DNA of 64,000 nucleotides from JAHQVK01 sp036788295 (GTDB lineage: Bacteria; Myxococcota; Kuafuiibacteriia; Kuafuiibacteriales; Kuafuiibacteriaceae): assembly GCA_036788295.1 (NCBI GenBank), contig DAIQNR010000021.1:1-64000 (forward strand). The letters are read 5' to 3'. Position 1 is the first letter of the stretch; the number at the start of each line of letters is the position of its first letter. Below are positions 8,701-16,802 of this stretch, piece after piece. Below the pieces are notes generated by a model. That model was not told where the DNA came from, ran no database searches, and saw only the letters and a list, made by a program, of their open reading frames with translations. The position numbers were made by a program, and so were the translations under genes.

Positions 8701-8729
8701 GGCCAGGACGGTGTTCTCGTCAATCTCAT
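5703..8729 (-). CDS. secreted lipoprotein with Ig-like domain and four carbohydrate-binding-like repeats
   Basis: A 1008-residue lipoprotein: signal peptide with lipobox LAGAAGC (Cys24), a D/P/T-rich linker, a BIG_2-type Ig domain (about residues 48-132), then four homologous modules of about 165 residues (about 141-300, 311-471, 480-640, 648-810). Each repeats H..GRA.FG..G.PLHTED..CP.RAG, CHRF.WNGQGG.FTG.FW, E..FGAGL.N and ends in a YVDDI.W strand, the usual closing strand of jelly-roll carbohydrate-binding modules. The C-terminal about 160 residues are unrelated. The pattern suggests a surface protein that binds polysaccharide; position beside GH16 and the other glucan genes points to beta-glucan, but binding is inferred. 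ATG 8729 has a GGGGGAG ribosome binding site. Confidence 0.72.
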   Translation of the reverse strand: MRLTRTPSWPAAGLLLILAGAAGCGGDDPDPADTGPRDTGPSDTGDVRAVVSIAVSPNPVSVRVGETAALTVTATFDDGTTANRSAQAVYMSSDREVATVGPTGIVTGASVGTASINVELAGRTASVDVSVTEGMVGGPRTLPMTVDEHFTGRAGFSESGAPLHTEDNECPMRAGGMNGACHRFRWDGQGGTFTGAFWIDGTGFDDINGVPVVAGATEITFQAWGAAGGEVVEFGAGLNNAGLQEAGGVRRFITLSTSPTQYTVSLEGFTYSEVRGAFLVALASMSNPSGATIYVDDIRWAARTIPMDDVPLPMTVDTHFSGRAAFGDGGPPLHTEDDMCPMRAGDMNGECHRFTWNGQGGGFTGSFWVNGTGFEDITAVPVAAGATEITFQAWGAAGGEVVEFGAGLNNPNLGEANGVRQFITLTTSPTQYTVSLEAFPYMRVRGAFLVALSSMSNPSGATIYIDDIRWVEGSAPTEIPLPMTVDEHFSGRAGFGDGGPPLHNEDAMCPMRAGGMNGDCHRIIWNGQGGGFTGAFWVNGTGFDDLRGRRVAPGATEISFYAWGARGGEVVEVGAGLANSGLGEAASVRENITLTTTPTQYFIPLANFGAYTQLFGPFIFALNNGANPSGATFYLDDIQWTVGGIPSGIPLPMVVDANFPDRSAFGDGGPPLHTEDDMCPSRAGSQRGECHRFVWNGQGGAFTGTFWTVGEGFMGLQGLRVAPGANAVSFWAWGQAGGEVIEFGAGLNNPNLGEGVGVRDFITLSTTPTQYSVDLAAFGNYSNVFGPFLVAIGNGANPAGATFFVDDIAWVRLAQRVVLGAHPEDRVVSWNGGMPALREAFIGGATVGDAEGGTAFIIPFVLPPLPTGSGFTEASLNIQVINVAGAMENAMNADLYGLPYRTAAAAAADGVVLTSMFHADSTPDPNATMILPGFLTPSTASGAMVNTDVAALVAYLNAQIAAGAQAGDFVYLRISPNLPPPIGAATTWVITAAVDANAPPERPTLTIR

Positions 8730-8753
8730 GTTCTCCCCCTCGTCGCCGGACCC

Positions 8754-9581
8754 TCAGCGGGCGCGGCGGTAGACCCTCACGTAGTCCACCAGCATCGTCT
8801 GCGGGAACGCGGTGTCGTCGCCGACCGGCCCCACGAAGGTGCCGCCGACGGCCACGTTCAGAATGATGAAAAAAGGTTTGTCGAAGACCCAGTCCCCGCG
8901 GGCCAGGACGTCCCGCGCGCTGAGCACGCTGTAGACCTCATCGTCCACCCACCAGGTGATCCGGCTCGGGTCCCACTCCACCGCGAAGACGTGGAAATCC
9001 TCGTCGAAGCCGGCTTCGGTCTCGAGGCGATAGGTCCTCGTGAGCGCGTTGCCTCCGGCATATCCCGGCCCATGCACGCTTCCGAGCACCGTTCTCGGCT
9101 CCTGCCCGCGGTACTCCATGATGTCGATCTCGCCGGTCTCGGGCCAGCCCACCTGCGAAAAGTCGTCGCCGAGCATCCAGAACGCCGGCCAGATCCCTTG
9201 GCCCCGCGGCATCAGCATCCGGGCCTCGATTCGGCCGTAGCGGGTCGAGAAGAGCCCTTCGGTCTTGATCCGGGCGGACGTGTACTCCCGCCCGGCGAAG
9301 CTCTCGCGCCGGGCGGTCAGGGCGAGGTTCCCGTTGCCGTCGAGCGACACGTTGGTCGGTTGGTCGGTGTTGAACTCGAGCTGCTGGTTGCCCCAGCCGT
9401 CCCCGCCCGGGCCGATCCCTACGTCGTAGGTCCAAAACGATGGGTTTGGGCTCTGGCCGGCAGGCCCATCGAACTCTTCCGCCCAGACCAGCTCGAAGCC
9501 CTCCGGCGGGCTCACGACGCCTTCCGTCTGCGCGCTGCAGGCGGCGCACGCGGCCAGCCATGCGGTTGCCAATTCTCTCAT
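8754..9581 (-). CDS. GH16 endo-beta-1,3-glucanase (laminarinase-like) lipoprotein
   Basis: A 275-residue GH16 enzyme. The catalytic motif GEIDIMEYRG places the nucleophile at Glu151 and the acid/base at Glu156 with Asp153 between, the beta-bulge form (ExDxxE) typical of laminarinases. Other family marks are LVWAEEFDGP, NPSFWTYDVG, YTSARIKTEG and the closing strand MLVDYVRVYR. The short N-terminus with a hydrophobic run and cysteines (ACAACS) suggests a lipoprotein on the cell surface. It would cut laminarin-type beta-1,3-glucan into oligosaccharides for the downstream enzymes of this locus. It overlaps the ROK regulator gene by 4 bases and is followed after 24 bases by the repeat lipoprotein, so all three are likely cotranscribed. 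Confidence 0.9.
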   Translation of the reverse strand: MRELATAWLAACAACSAQTEGVVSPPEGFELVWAEEFDGPAGQSPNPSFWTYDVGIGPGGDGWGNQQLEFNTDQPTNVSLDGNGNLALTARRESFAGREYTSARIKTEGLFSTRYGRIEARMLMPRGQGIWPAFWMLGDDFSQVGWPETGEIDIMEYRGQEPRTVLGSVHGPGYAGGNALTRTYRLETEAGFDEDFHVFAVEWDPSRITWWVDDEVYSVLSARDVLARGDWVFDKPFFIILNVAVGGTFVGPVGDDTAFPQTMLVDYVRVYRRAR

Positions 9582-10825
9582 GACGTTTCCCCCTCCCGCG
9601 CAAACAGCGGGATCTCCTCGGCCTCGATGGCCGCCTGCAGGATCGCGGTCGCGGCGCCGAGCGCGACGCTCTGCTCATCGATCTGGCTCCGCACCACGCG
9701 CTGGGCCGGGTCGCCGAAGGTGCGCTTCGCGATGGCCCGGCGGAGCGGGCGCAGCAGCACCTCCCCAGCCAAGGTCAGGTCTCCGCCCACCACCAGCACC
9801 GACGGGTCGAGCACGTTGAGCAGGTTTCCGAGGCCCTCTCCGAGGCGCTCTCCCACGTACTCCATGATCTCGACCGCGAGCGGATCGTCCTTGCGCGCTG
9901 CGGCGACGAGGCCATCCATGTCGACGGCCCCCCCGTGAAGCAGGCTGTCCGGGAAGTGGGGCAGGCGGGCGCGGGCCCTCTCCACCAGCGCGGGGGTCCC
10001 GATCAGAACGTTCAGGCATCCCTGGCCTCCGCACATGCACGGAGGGCCGTTCGGATCCACGGAGAGATGCCCGAGCTCACCGGCGAATCCGTTCGCGCCG
10101 GTGAGGATCCGGCCTCCGATCATGATCCCGGCCCCGATCCCGGTCGCAACCTTCACGAACACCAGGTCGCCCGGGCCCCGGTGGCCCCACCACCGCTCGG
10201 CCAGGGCCCCGAGGTTCGCGTCGTTCTCGACGCGGACCGGGCGCCCGAAGGCGGCCTCGACCCGGGTCGCGGGGTCGAGGCCCTGCCACGCCGGCAGAAT
10301 GGCTGGGTGCGGTTTTCGGCTCGCCGGGTCCACCGGCGCAGGCAGCGCCACCCCGACGCCGAGCAGCCGCTCCTCCCAGCCCTCGAGCACCGAATGCCCC
10401 ATCTCGAGGAGCATGGGGAGGGCCTTCTTTGGTTCATGACGGGCGTCGATGCGCGCTGCGTCACGGCGGAGGATCTTCCCCCTGAGATCGGTGAGGACCG
10501 CGCCGACGTGGGAGGCTCCGACGTCGAGTCCGAGGCAGACCCGCGCGTCGGCCAAGAAGCGGAGGATGATGGGCTTTCGGCCTCCATTGGAGTCGCCGGC
10601 CCCCCGCTCCTCGACCAAGCCCGCCGAGAGGAGCTCGCTCACCGCGGCGGAGACCGTCGAGCGACTCAGGCCGCTCAACTTCGCGACGTCGGCCCTCGAG
10701 ATCTCCCCTCTGGCCCAAAGGAAACGAAACACCGCGGAGCGAGGGTTCAGGGCCTCTCCGTCTAGGGGCAGCACGAGCGGGGACCCTTCCCCCTCGAGCG
10801 CGCGTTGTGCAAGACCGGTGGCCAC
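9578..10825 (-). CDS. ROK-family transcriptional repressor of the glucan locus
   Basis: An N-terminal winged helix (RADVAKLSGLSRSTVSAAVSEL) is followed by a ROK sugar-kinase-like domain: GLDVGASHVGAVLTD, the sugar site with ENDAN, GIGAGIMIGG, the GELGHLSVD motif with the zinc-site histidine, and CMCGGQGCLN, the CxCGxxGCx(E) zinc signature with Asn in the final place. ROK repressors release DNA on binding a sugar. Its position between divergent glucan operons makes it the probable local regulator. The frame stays open up to a GTG at 10921, but I prefer GTG 10825 because it gives the normal length (about 415 residues) and leaves a TTGACA box and a dyad upstream as promoter and operator. Confidence 0.85.
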   Translation of the reverse strand: MATGLAQRALEGEGSPLVLPLDGEALNPRSAVFRFLWARGEISRADVAKLSGLSRSTVSAAVSELLSAGLVEERGAGDSNGGRKPIILRFLADARVCLGLDVGASHVGAVLTDLRGKILRRDAARIDARHEPKKALPMLLEMGHSVLEGWEERLLGVGVALPAPVDPASRKPHPAILPAWQGLDPATRVEAAFGRPVRVENDANLGALAERWWGHRGPGDLVFVKVATGIGAGIMIGGRILTGANGFAGELGHLSVDPNGPPCMCGGQGCLNVLIGTPALVERARARLPHFPDSLLHGGAVDMDGLVAAARKDDPLAVEIMEYVGERLGEGLGNLLNVLDPSVLVVGGDLTLAGEVLLRPLRRAIAKRTFGDPAQRVVRSQIDEQSVALGAATAILQAAIEAEEIPLFAREGETS

Positions 10826-10873
10826 CTTTGTCCGTCCTTCGAACAAAGTGGGCTTAGCCCGAGGACCTGTCAA
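10826..10873 (-). promoter_or_regulatory. candidate promoter and operator of the ROK repressor
   Basis: Read on the reverse strand, TTGACA (10873-10868) is followed after 17 bases by CACTTT (10850-10845), a perfect -35 box and a weak -10. The -10 overlaps a perfect dyad CTTTGT (10826-10831) / ACAAAG (10843-10848) with an 11-base centre. This arrangement fits an autoregulated repressor. It is a by-eye match in G+C-rich DNA; the weak -10 keeps confidence low. Confidence 0.35.
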
Positions 10874-10961
10874 CCACTCGAATCTATGCTGCAAAGCAAA
10901 AATGGTATTTTTTGGTGGCACCGCATTGACCGAACCAAAGTAGCGCGCCTACATCGTTCGG

Positions 10962-12353
10962 GTGCCGAACAAACTTCGCGGTTCCGGAGCGCGACGCGCC
11001 CGGTTCCCCACCGCGTTTCGCTGGGGCGTGGCTACGTCCTCGGCCCAGATCGAAGGGATCGACGGTCGAGCCCCATCCATCTGGGACCGATTCGCCGCCG
11101 AACCGGGCCGGATCGAGGATGGTTCAAACCCGAGCGTCGCCTGCGGACACTTCGAACGGTGGAGGGAGGACCTCGAGAGCCTGGATTGGCTCGGGGTCAA
11201 CGCCTACCGGTTCTCGATCGCCTGGCCGCGGGTCCTACCCGAGGGGCGGGGGCTGCCCTCCGCGGCGGGGCTCGACTTCTACGACCGGCTGGTGGACCGC
11301 CTGCTCGAGCTCGGCGTCACGCCCTTCGTCACCCTGTACCATTGGGATCTGCCGGCCAGCATCCAGGACGGGGGAGGTTGGTGCAACCGGGACACCGTGG
11401 AGGACTTCGCGGACTTCGCGCGGGTCTGCGGGCGGAGGCTCGGGGACCGGGTCCCTACCTTCGTCACCCACAACGAGCCGTGGTGCGCGGCGATGCTCGG
11501 GCACGAGCACGGCGTGCACGCCCCGGGGATGAAGGACCGCTCCCTAGCGCTCGCCGCCGCCCACCACATGCTTCTCTCCCACGGGCGCGCCGTCCAAGTC
11601 CTCCGGGCCGAGGCCCCGGGGGCCGAGGTGGGGATCGTGCAGCTCGTGAGTCCGTGCCATCCGGCATCGGGGAGCGAGGCGGACCGCGCCGAGGCGCGCC
11701 GCGTCGATGCGGAGCTGAACCGGTGGTTCATCGAGCCCGTGGCGCTCGGAACCTACCCGAAGTGCCTGGTCGACCGGTACCTCGAGCAGGGTCTCTTGTC
11801 GGACCGGCACCCGGCGCTGACCGAGACCGCGGACCTCGACATCATCTCCGTCCCGACCGACTTCCTCGGGCTCAACTACTACTCCCGGATCATCTGCAGG
11901 GCGCCGATTCCGGAGCACGAGAACGAGCCGCGCACGGTCTTCCGTGACGAGGAAGGGGTCACGACCATGGGCTGGGAGGTCTACCCGGACGGCCTCATCG
12001 AGGTCATCCGGCGGGGCGTCGAGGAGTGGCGCGCGTCGAAGATCTACATCACCGAGAGCGGCGCCGCCTACGACGACCAGGTGGGGCCCGGGGGGACGGT
12101 TCTCGACGAGCTGCGCTGCCGCTATCTCGAACGCCACCTCGAGGCGCTCGAAGCGGCGGTCGAGGACGGCCTCCCGGTGGGCGGCTTCTTCTTCTGGTCA
12201 TTGCTCGACAACTTCGAGTGGGCCTTCGGGCTCAACAAGCGCTTTGGTCTCTTTCGAGTCGACCCCGAGTCGCTCGAGCGGAGCCCCAAGAAGAGCGCGT
12301 TTCTCTTTCGATCGTTTCTCGCCAGCAGCCAGAGGGGGGCTGAAGCACCATGA
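10962..12353 (+). CDS. GH1 beta-glucosidase
   Basis: A full-length 463-residue GH1 enzyme. FRWGVATSSAQIEG near the N-terminus, the acid/base motif THNEPW (Glu172) and the nucleophile motif YITESGA (Glu365; most relatives have TENG) are all present, as are NAYRFSIAWPRVLP and the C-terminal GFFFWSLLDNFEWAFG. No signal peptide is seen, so it should act in the cytoplasm, releasing glucose from short beta-glucosides made by the glucanases of this locus. The GTG at 10962 leads directly into the conserved core. The stop overlaps the next start by 4 bases (ATGA), beginning a long forward operon that runs at least to the GH17 gene. The divergent ROK repressor probably controls it. Confidence 0.93.
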   Translation: MPNKLRGSGARRARFPTAFRWGVATSSAQIEGIDGRAPSIWDRFAAEPGRIEDGSNPSVACGHFERWREDLESLDWLGVNAYRFSIAWPRVLPEGRGLPSAAGLDFYDRLVDRLLELGVTPFVTLYHWDLPASIQDGGGWCNRDTVEDFADFARVCGRRLGDRVPTFVTHNEPWCAAMLGHEHGVHAPGMKDRSLALAAAHHMLLSHGRAVQVLRAEAPGAEVGIVQLVSPCHPASGSEADRAEARRVDAELNRWFIEPVALGTYPKCLVDRYLEQGLLSDRHPALTETADLDIISVPTDFLGLNYYSRIICRAPIPEHENEPRTVFRDEEGVTTMGWEVYPDGLIEVIRRGVEEWRASKIYITESGAAYDDQVGPGGTVLDELRCRYLERHLEALEAAVEDGLPVGGFFFWSLLDNFEWAFGLNKRFGLFRVDPESLERSPKKSAFLFRSFLASSQRGAEAP

Positions 12354-15300
12354 TCGGGACGCTCGTTTTCATCGCCGCCGGGCTCAGTTCCCAGGCCGGC
12401 GTGACTCCCGCCGCCGCGCCGGCCCGCGCCTCGGCGGCGGCCATGGTCCGCACCGTCAAGGACGCCGGCGGCTGGCGGCTTCAGGTCGACGGCAGGGACT
12501 TCATGGTCCTCGGCATGAACTGGGACTACTTCCCGGTGGGGACCAACTACAGCTACGATTTCTGGGGGAAGCCAGACGAATTCATCCAGGTGGCGCTCGA
12601 TCGGGAGATGAGCCTCATGCGAGACATGGGCGCGAACTCGATCCGCGCGTACATCGGCATGCCGCCCAAATGGATCAAGTACATTTACGAGAAGTACGGG
12701 ATCTGGACGATCCTCAACCACCCCATGGCCCGCTACGGCCACATGGTGGATGGCGTCTACATCAGCCCGACCAACTACGCCGATCCGCGGCTCAGGCAGA
12801 TCCTGAAGGAGGAGATCCAGCAGCTCGTGCTCCAGTACCGGGACACGCCCGGCCTCCTGATGTGGCTGCTCGGCAACGAGAACAACTACGGCCTGTACTG
12901 GGCGTCGGCGGAGATCGAGAATCTCCCCGACCGGAACAAGGAGGACGCGCGCGCCACCTACCTGTACACCCTCTACGGTGAGCTGACCGACGTCATCCAC
13001 CAGCTCGACGACCGCCACCCGGTCGCGATGGCCAACGGAGACCTGCAGTTCATCGACCTCATCGCCCAGCACGCCGGCAACATCGACATCATGGGGTCCA
13101 ACGTCTACCGCGGCCCCTCCTCGGGCGACCTGTTCGCGGTCGTCGCCGAGAAGCTCGACAAGCCCTTCGTCTACACCGAGTTCGGATCGGACGCCTACCA
13201 CGCCCTCGAGAAGCGCGAAGCGCACCTCGAGCAATCGGAGGTCCTGCGCAGCCTCTGGCAGGAGATCTACGAGCAGAGCCACGGAAAGGGCCTGGTCGGC
13301 AACTCCATCGGCGGCATGACCTTCCAGTGGAGCGACGGCTGGTGGAAGTACCGCCAAGACGAGAACCTGAGCGTGCAGGACACGACCGCGAGCTGGGCGA
13401 ACGCGGCCTATCGCTTCGACTTCGAGGAAGGGAAGAACAACATGAACGAGGAGTGGTTCGGCGTCTGCGCCAAGGGCCGGACCGACTCCCGGGGCCACTA
13501 CCCGCTCTTCCCGAGGACCGCGTACTACGTCCTGCAGAAGGGCTACGAGCTCGACCCGTACGCGCCGCTCACCGATCTCGCCCGCATCCGGGAGCACTGG
13601 GGGAGCATTCGACCGGAGCGCCTGAGCACCCACTACCTGGTGACGTCCCTCGGCGAGAAGGTGCGCGAGCTGGGGATGGTGCAGGCCATCAACCTCACCA
13701 TGCAGTTCGAGACCTTCACCACCGGAGGATCGCGGCTCACCGAGCCGGAGCGGGCCACGGATCGATTCGACCACCTGCAGTCGTTCTACGTAGACGTCGG
13801 GATAAAGCCGACCGAGAACATTCGGGGCCGCCTCTCGCTCAACGTGCTCGGAAACGTCGCCGCCAACCCGATCAACGAGATCTTCTACGAGAACCGGGCT
13901 CTCCCTCAGGAGGTGCTCGCACCCTTCGGCCGGAGCGTGGTCGTCGGCGACCTCGAGCGGCTCGCCGTCTACCAGGCCGACTTCGACTGGGAGGAAGATT
14001 GGTTCGATCTTCGGGGCTTCTACCGAGTGGGGCACTACCACTGGGCCTACGAGGGCGACTTCTTCGGGATCTACCAGGAGGCGAACTACCAGCCGGCGGT
14101 GGACATGTTCAACGCGAACGCCCCGAACGGCTTCGAGTTCGTGGGGAAGAAGTTGCTGAAGGGGCTCAAGATCGCGGCCGGGCCGGAGCTGACCTGGGGC
14201 GCGAACCCGACCATCATCGCGAAATACCACCGGGAGTATGGGCCGTTCGCGTTCTCGTTCATGCACCAGGAAGACATCGCCCAGCGGGCCAACGCGCCCA
14301 CCTCCTCCGTGATCCCGCTCCCTCGAACGAGGAAGACCTCGCTGTACCTCGCCTACAAGCTCGGGGACCTGAAGCTCGAGGCGGGGGGGCTGATGGCCGG
14401 CACGGACCGCCTCGGCCGGTCCTTCACCGTCGTGCGGGAGGCGAGCGGCGACAGCGGCTACCTGGGGAGCGGCTTCGACGTCTTCGACGGGACGATCGAC
14501 TACAACGACACTTTCGGGGCCAAAGCGAAGATCTCCTACACCCGCAACAACCTGAACCTCTACGTTCAGGGCAACTACCGGGGGCTCGTCGCCGACGGTG
14601 GCTACGATCAGACGATCACGTTCACGGGCTGGGCGCTGAAGGACACCGGCTACGGCAACAACTACCACGTGCTCGCCGGAGGCGCCTACAACATCGGGCC
14701 GCTCCAGTTCGCGCCGAACTTCATGTACCAAGTGCCGCTCGAGGGCCCGCTCCCCAGCGTCCCCGACCTCTTCGACCGGGACAGCGGCCGGTATTTCTCG
14801 GGGGTTCGGCCTCGAAACCTGCTCCAGGACCCGTTCTGGGTTCGGGAGAACCGGGAGACGATCGGCGCGGAGCTGCTCATCGGGTATGATCCGACGGGGG
14901 CGACCTGGGCCTGGGCGTGGGACAACGTGGTGCGGGAGGACGCGCCGTTCGCCGGCTTCTTGACCTTCGTCTACAAGGTGCTGCCGACGTCGCAGGACGC
15001 GGTGGTCGCGGTGGCCGAGGAGGGGTTTTTGTTCGCGTTCCCCGGGGCGCCCCCGGCGCAGGACCTCTACGAGGTCCGGGGCCGCATGATCTTCAACCCC
15101 GACTCCCAAACCCACATCGTCATCGATGGGTACGGGGGCATCGGCCAGGCCCGGGGCGACGACGACCGCCTCATCACGAGGGGCGGGGGCTTCTTTCGGG
15201 TGACCCACCGTCAGTTCGACCTCGGCGGCTTCGTGAAGGTGAACGACTGGGGTCCTTTCGACTACCACCAGGACTTCAACCTCACCTTTCCCCTTCAGAC

Positions 15301-15487
15301 CAGCCTCAACCTGAGCTACGCAGCGACCACGCCGGAGTGGTTCGTCCGCGCCTACACCCGGCTCGGCATCGCCGGTCAGTTCCGGCTGCTCGACGAGTTC
15401 TCGAACCGCTTCCTCGTCGACGAGAACAACCCCGACGCGCTCGGGACTGAATGGGAGGTTCGCACCTATGTGCACATCACGCTCTGA
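12350..15487 (+). CDS. GH2-like glycoside hydrolase fused to a putative outer-membrane beta-barrel
   Basis: The 1045-residue product starts with a signal-peptide-like segment (about residues 1-25). Residues about 35-400 form a clan-A TIM barrel: VLGMNWDYFPVGTNYSYDFW, SIRAYIGMPPKWI, the acid/base LLGNENNYG (Glu177), VAMANGD and the nucleophile VYTEFGSDAY (Glu277). From about residue 420 to the end the sequence changes to alternating amphipathic strands rich in Tyr, Gly and Asn (FDLRGFYRVGHYHWAY, LNLYVQGNYRG, FVRAYTRLGIAG) with no cysteine-rich or dockerin element, closely resembling an outer-membrane porin-like barrel ending in an aromatic/hydrophobic strand (YVHITL). This would place the enzyme at a pore. 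The barrel call is from pattern only; substrate is inferred from context. Confidence 0.7.
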   Translation: MIGTLVFIAAGLSSQAGVTPAAAPARASAAAMVRTVKDAGGWRLQVDGRDFMVLGMNWDYFPVGTNYSYDFWGKPDEFIQVALDREMSLMRDMGANSIRAYIGMPPKWIKYIYEKYGIWTILNHPMARYGHMVDGVYISPTNYADPRLRQILKEEIQQLVLQYRDTPGLLMWLLGNENNYGLYWASAEIENLPDRNKEDARATYLYTLYGELTDVIHQLDDRHPVAMANGDLQFIDLIAQHAGNIDIMGSNVYRGPSSGDLFAVVAEKLDKPFVYTEFGSDAYHALEKREAHLEQSEVLRSLWQEIYEQSHGKGLVGNSIGGMTFQWSDGWWKYRQDENLSVQDTTASWANAAYRFDFEEGKNNMNEEWFGVCAKGRTDSRGHYPLFPRTAYYVLQKGYELDPYAPLTDLARIREHWGSIRPERLSTHYLVTSLGEKVRELGMVQAINLTMQFETFTTGGSRLTEPERATDRFDHLQSFYVDVGIKPTENIRGRLSLNVLGNVAANPINEIFYENRALPQEVLAPFGRSVVVGDLERLAVYQADFDWEEDWFDLRGFYRVGHYHWAYEGDFFGIYQEANYQPAVDMFNANAPNGFEFVGKKLLKGLKIAAGPELTWGANPTIIAKYHREYGPFAFSFMHQEDIAQRANAPTSSVIPLPRTRKTSLYLAYKLGDLKLEAGGLMAGTDRLGRSFTVVREASGDSGYLGSGFDVFDGTIDYNDTFGAKAKISYTRNNLNLYVQGNYRGLVADGGYDQTITFTGWALKDTGYGNNYHVLAGGAYNIGPLQFAPNFMYQVPLEGPLPSVPDLFDRDSGRYFSGVRPRNLLQDPFWVRENRETIGAELLIGYDPTGATWAWAWDNVVREDAPFAGFLTFVYKVLPTSQDAVVAVAEEGFLFAFPGAPPAQDLYEVRGRMIFNPDSQTHIVIDGYGGIGQARGDDDRLITRGGGFFRVTHRQFDLGGFVKVNDWGPFDYHQDFNLTFPLQTSLNLSYAATTPEWFVRAYTRLGIAGQFRLLDEFSNRFLVDENNPDALGTEWEVRTYVHITL

Positions 15488-16094
15488 GCCCCGGGCGCTG
15501 CTGACGTCCGTTGTGGCCCTCGCGACGACGCTCGCTGGGTGCGATCCGGACCCGCTGGTGCCCCGCTTCGGGGTGCTGATCACGAACCTCGAGTTCAACC
15601 TGTTCTCCGAGAACATGGGGATTCACCCGTTCGACGACGTGATCGGCGACCCCGCGAACCCGTTTCGGGAGACGGGGGTGAGCGACGAGGCGAAGTTTCA
15701 GATCCTCGAGGCCGGCGGCAACGTCGCAACCTTCTACGCCTGGGCGACCTTGCTCGCGTTCGGCCCGAACGGCGAGGCGCAGTTCTACGCGGCGGTGGCG
15801 CTCGAGAACATGACGCTCACCGGCGAGGTCGAGGAGGCCGACCGGGAGACCGTCCGGGACATGGCCCGGCGCGCCTACCGGTCGGTGCTCGTCAACTTCC
15901 CTCGGTCGGTGACCTTCGCCGCGAGCGGCATCGAGTTCTTTCGCCTCGCGACGCCCGCCTACGAGGGCATCGTGCGGCTCGGGGGCATCCCCCCCGAGGG
16001 CTGGGTGCTCGTCCCTACGGTCGCGGGGGGGCGGGAGGCGATCTTCGCGTCGGGCAGCATCGACGGAGACTCCGAGGCCGGAGGTGGGTCATGA
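15468..16094 (+). CDS. lipoprotein of unknown function in glucan operon
   Basis: A 208-residue protein with a signal peptide and lipobox TTLAGC (Cys about 25). The mature part has no family I recognise: FGVLITNLEFNLFSENMG, then AKFQILEAGGNVATFYAWATLLAFGPNGEAQFYAAVALENM, and a central helix with RETVRDMARRAYRSVLVNFP. The start overlaps the end of the hydrolase-barrel gene by 20 bases, and the stop overlaps the next lipoprotein start by 4. The position suggests an outer-membrane accessory protein for the barrel or for capture of glucan, a role analogous to that of surface glycan-binding proteins in Bacteroidota, though it is not similar to SusD by eye. Confidence 0.65.
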   Translation: MCTSRSEPRALLTSVVALATTLAGCDPDPLVPRFGVLITNLEFNLFSENMGIHPFDDVIGDPANPFRETGVSDEAKFQILEAGGNVATFYAWATLLAFGPNGEAQFYAAVALENMTLTGEVEEADRETVRDMARRAYRSVLVNFPRSVTFAASGIEFFRLATPAYEGIVRLGGIPPEGWVLVPTVAGGREAIFASGSIDGDSEAGGGS

Positions 16095-16792
16095 GCTCGT
16101 CGAAGCGGCTCGCCCTGCTCGCCGCCTTCGGCGGGGCGCTCGGGTGCAGGCCCGAGCCGCCGGACGTCGATTACAGCTCGCACGAGGATCTTCGGCGGCG
16201 GGCGGCCGGCCCCGAGTTCCTGCTCGGACCAAACCCGTTCGATCCTTCCCGGCCCCGGCTCGGCCTCGGGCTGTTCTACGAGGGCCTCGCCTCGAGCACG
16301 GTCCCGGTGGACGGGGCCTCGAACTTCTACTTCATCTTCGACACCGCCGGGGACGGCAGCGGCATCTTCACCTACTCCCAAGAGCTCGCTTCGGACCGGG
16401 TGGAGGGCACCTTCTCCGACCGCATCGTGCACGCCGGGCAGGGGTTCCTCGGAGGCGGGATCGTCTGGTACTCCGCCCGCGACGTAAGCCGCTACGAGGC
16501 TCTGCACGTCAGCTTGAAGTCATCGGACGGCGCGTTCTCGACGCTCGCCATCAACCTTCAGTCCGGACGGGACCGGCCCGTGGAGGGACCGGACCCGGTA
16601 ACCCAGGTGCGCGTGCTCGCGAGCACGTATGGGTTTCGCACCGACGGGGAGTGGCACAGCCTCCGAATTCCGCTCGCGGATCTCGAGGGGCTTGGTTTCG
16701 AACCCTCCCGGTGCAGAAGCCCGTTCATTCTGGAGGCGGGCGGGGGTCGAAGCGGCGAGACGCTGCTCGTAGACGACCTCTACCTCGAGTGA
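16091..16792 (+). CDS. lipoprotein with carbohydrate-binding-module-like domain
   Basis: A 233-residue lipoprotein beginning at ATG 16091 (ATGA overlap), with lipobox-like GGALGC. The mature chain reads as one beta-sandwich: NFYFIFDTAGDGSGIF, GGIVWYSARDVSRYEALHVSLKSS, EWHSLRIPLADLEGLGF and the closing LLVDDLYLE strand. This order (aromatic loop, 'W/Y..d.s.Y..L.v', 'W....IPL.d', 'L.VDD..l') is typical of galactose-binding-like and CBM4/6/30-like folds. It probably binds glucan at the cell surface. No enzyme motif is visible. It is followed after 10 bases by the phosphorylase gene. Confidence 0.65.
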   Translation: MSSSKRLALLAAFGGALGCRPEPPDVDYSSHEDLRRRAAGPEFLLGPNPFDPSRPRLGLGLFYEGLASSTVPVDGASNFYFIFDTAGDGSGIFTYSQELASDRVEGTFSDRIVHAGQGFLGGGIVWYSARDVSRYEALHVSLKSSDGAFSTLAINLQSGRDRPVEGPDPVTQVRVLASTYGFRTDGEWHSLRIPLADLEGLGFEPSRCRSPFILEAGGGRSGETLLVDDLYLE

Positions 16793-16802
16793 GGAGATGG
16801 TG

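Noticed and set aside
5583..9938. Forward frame of over 1400 codons opposite the lipoprotein and GH16 genes
   Set aside because: The reverse-strand genes have a lipobox, a ribosome binding site and catalytic motifs; the forward frame lacks any.
12122..15616. Long reverse-strand frame opposite the hydrolase-barrel gene
   Set aside because: The forward gene has catalytic motifs and coupled neighbours; the reverse frame is repetitive Arg/Val/Glu sequence without a family.
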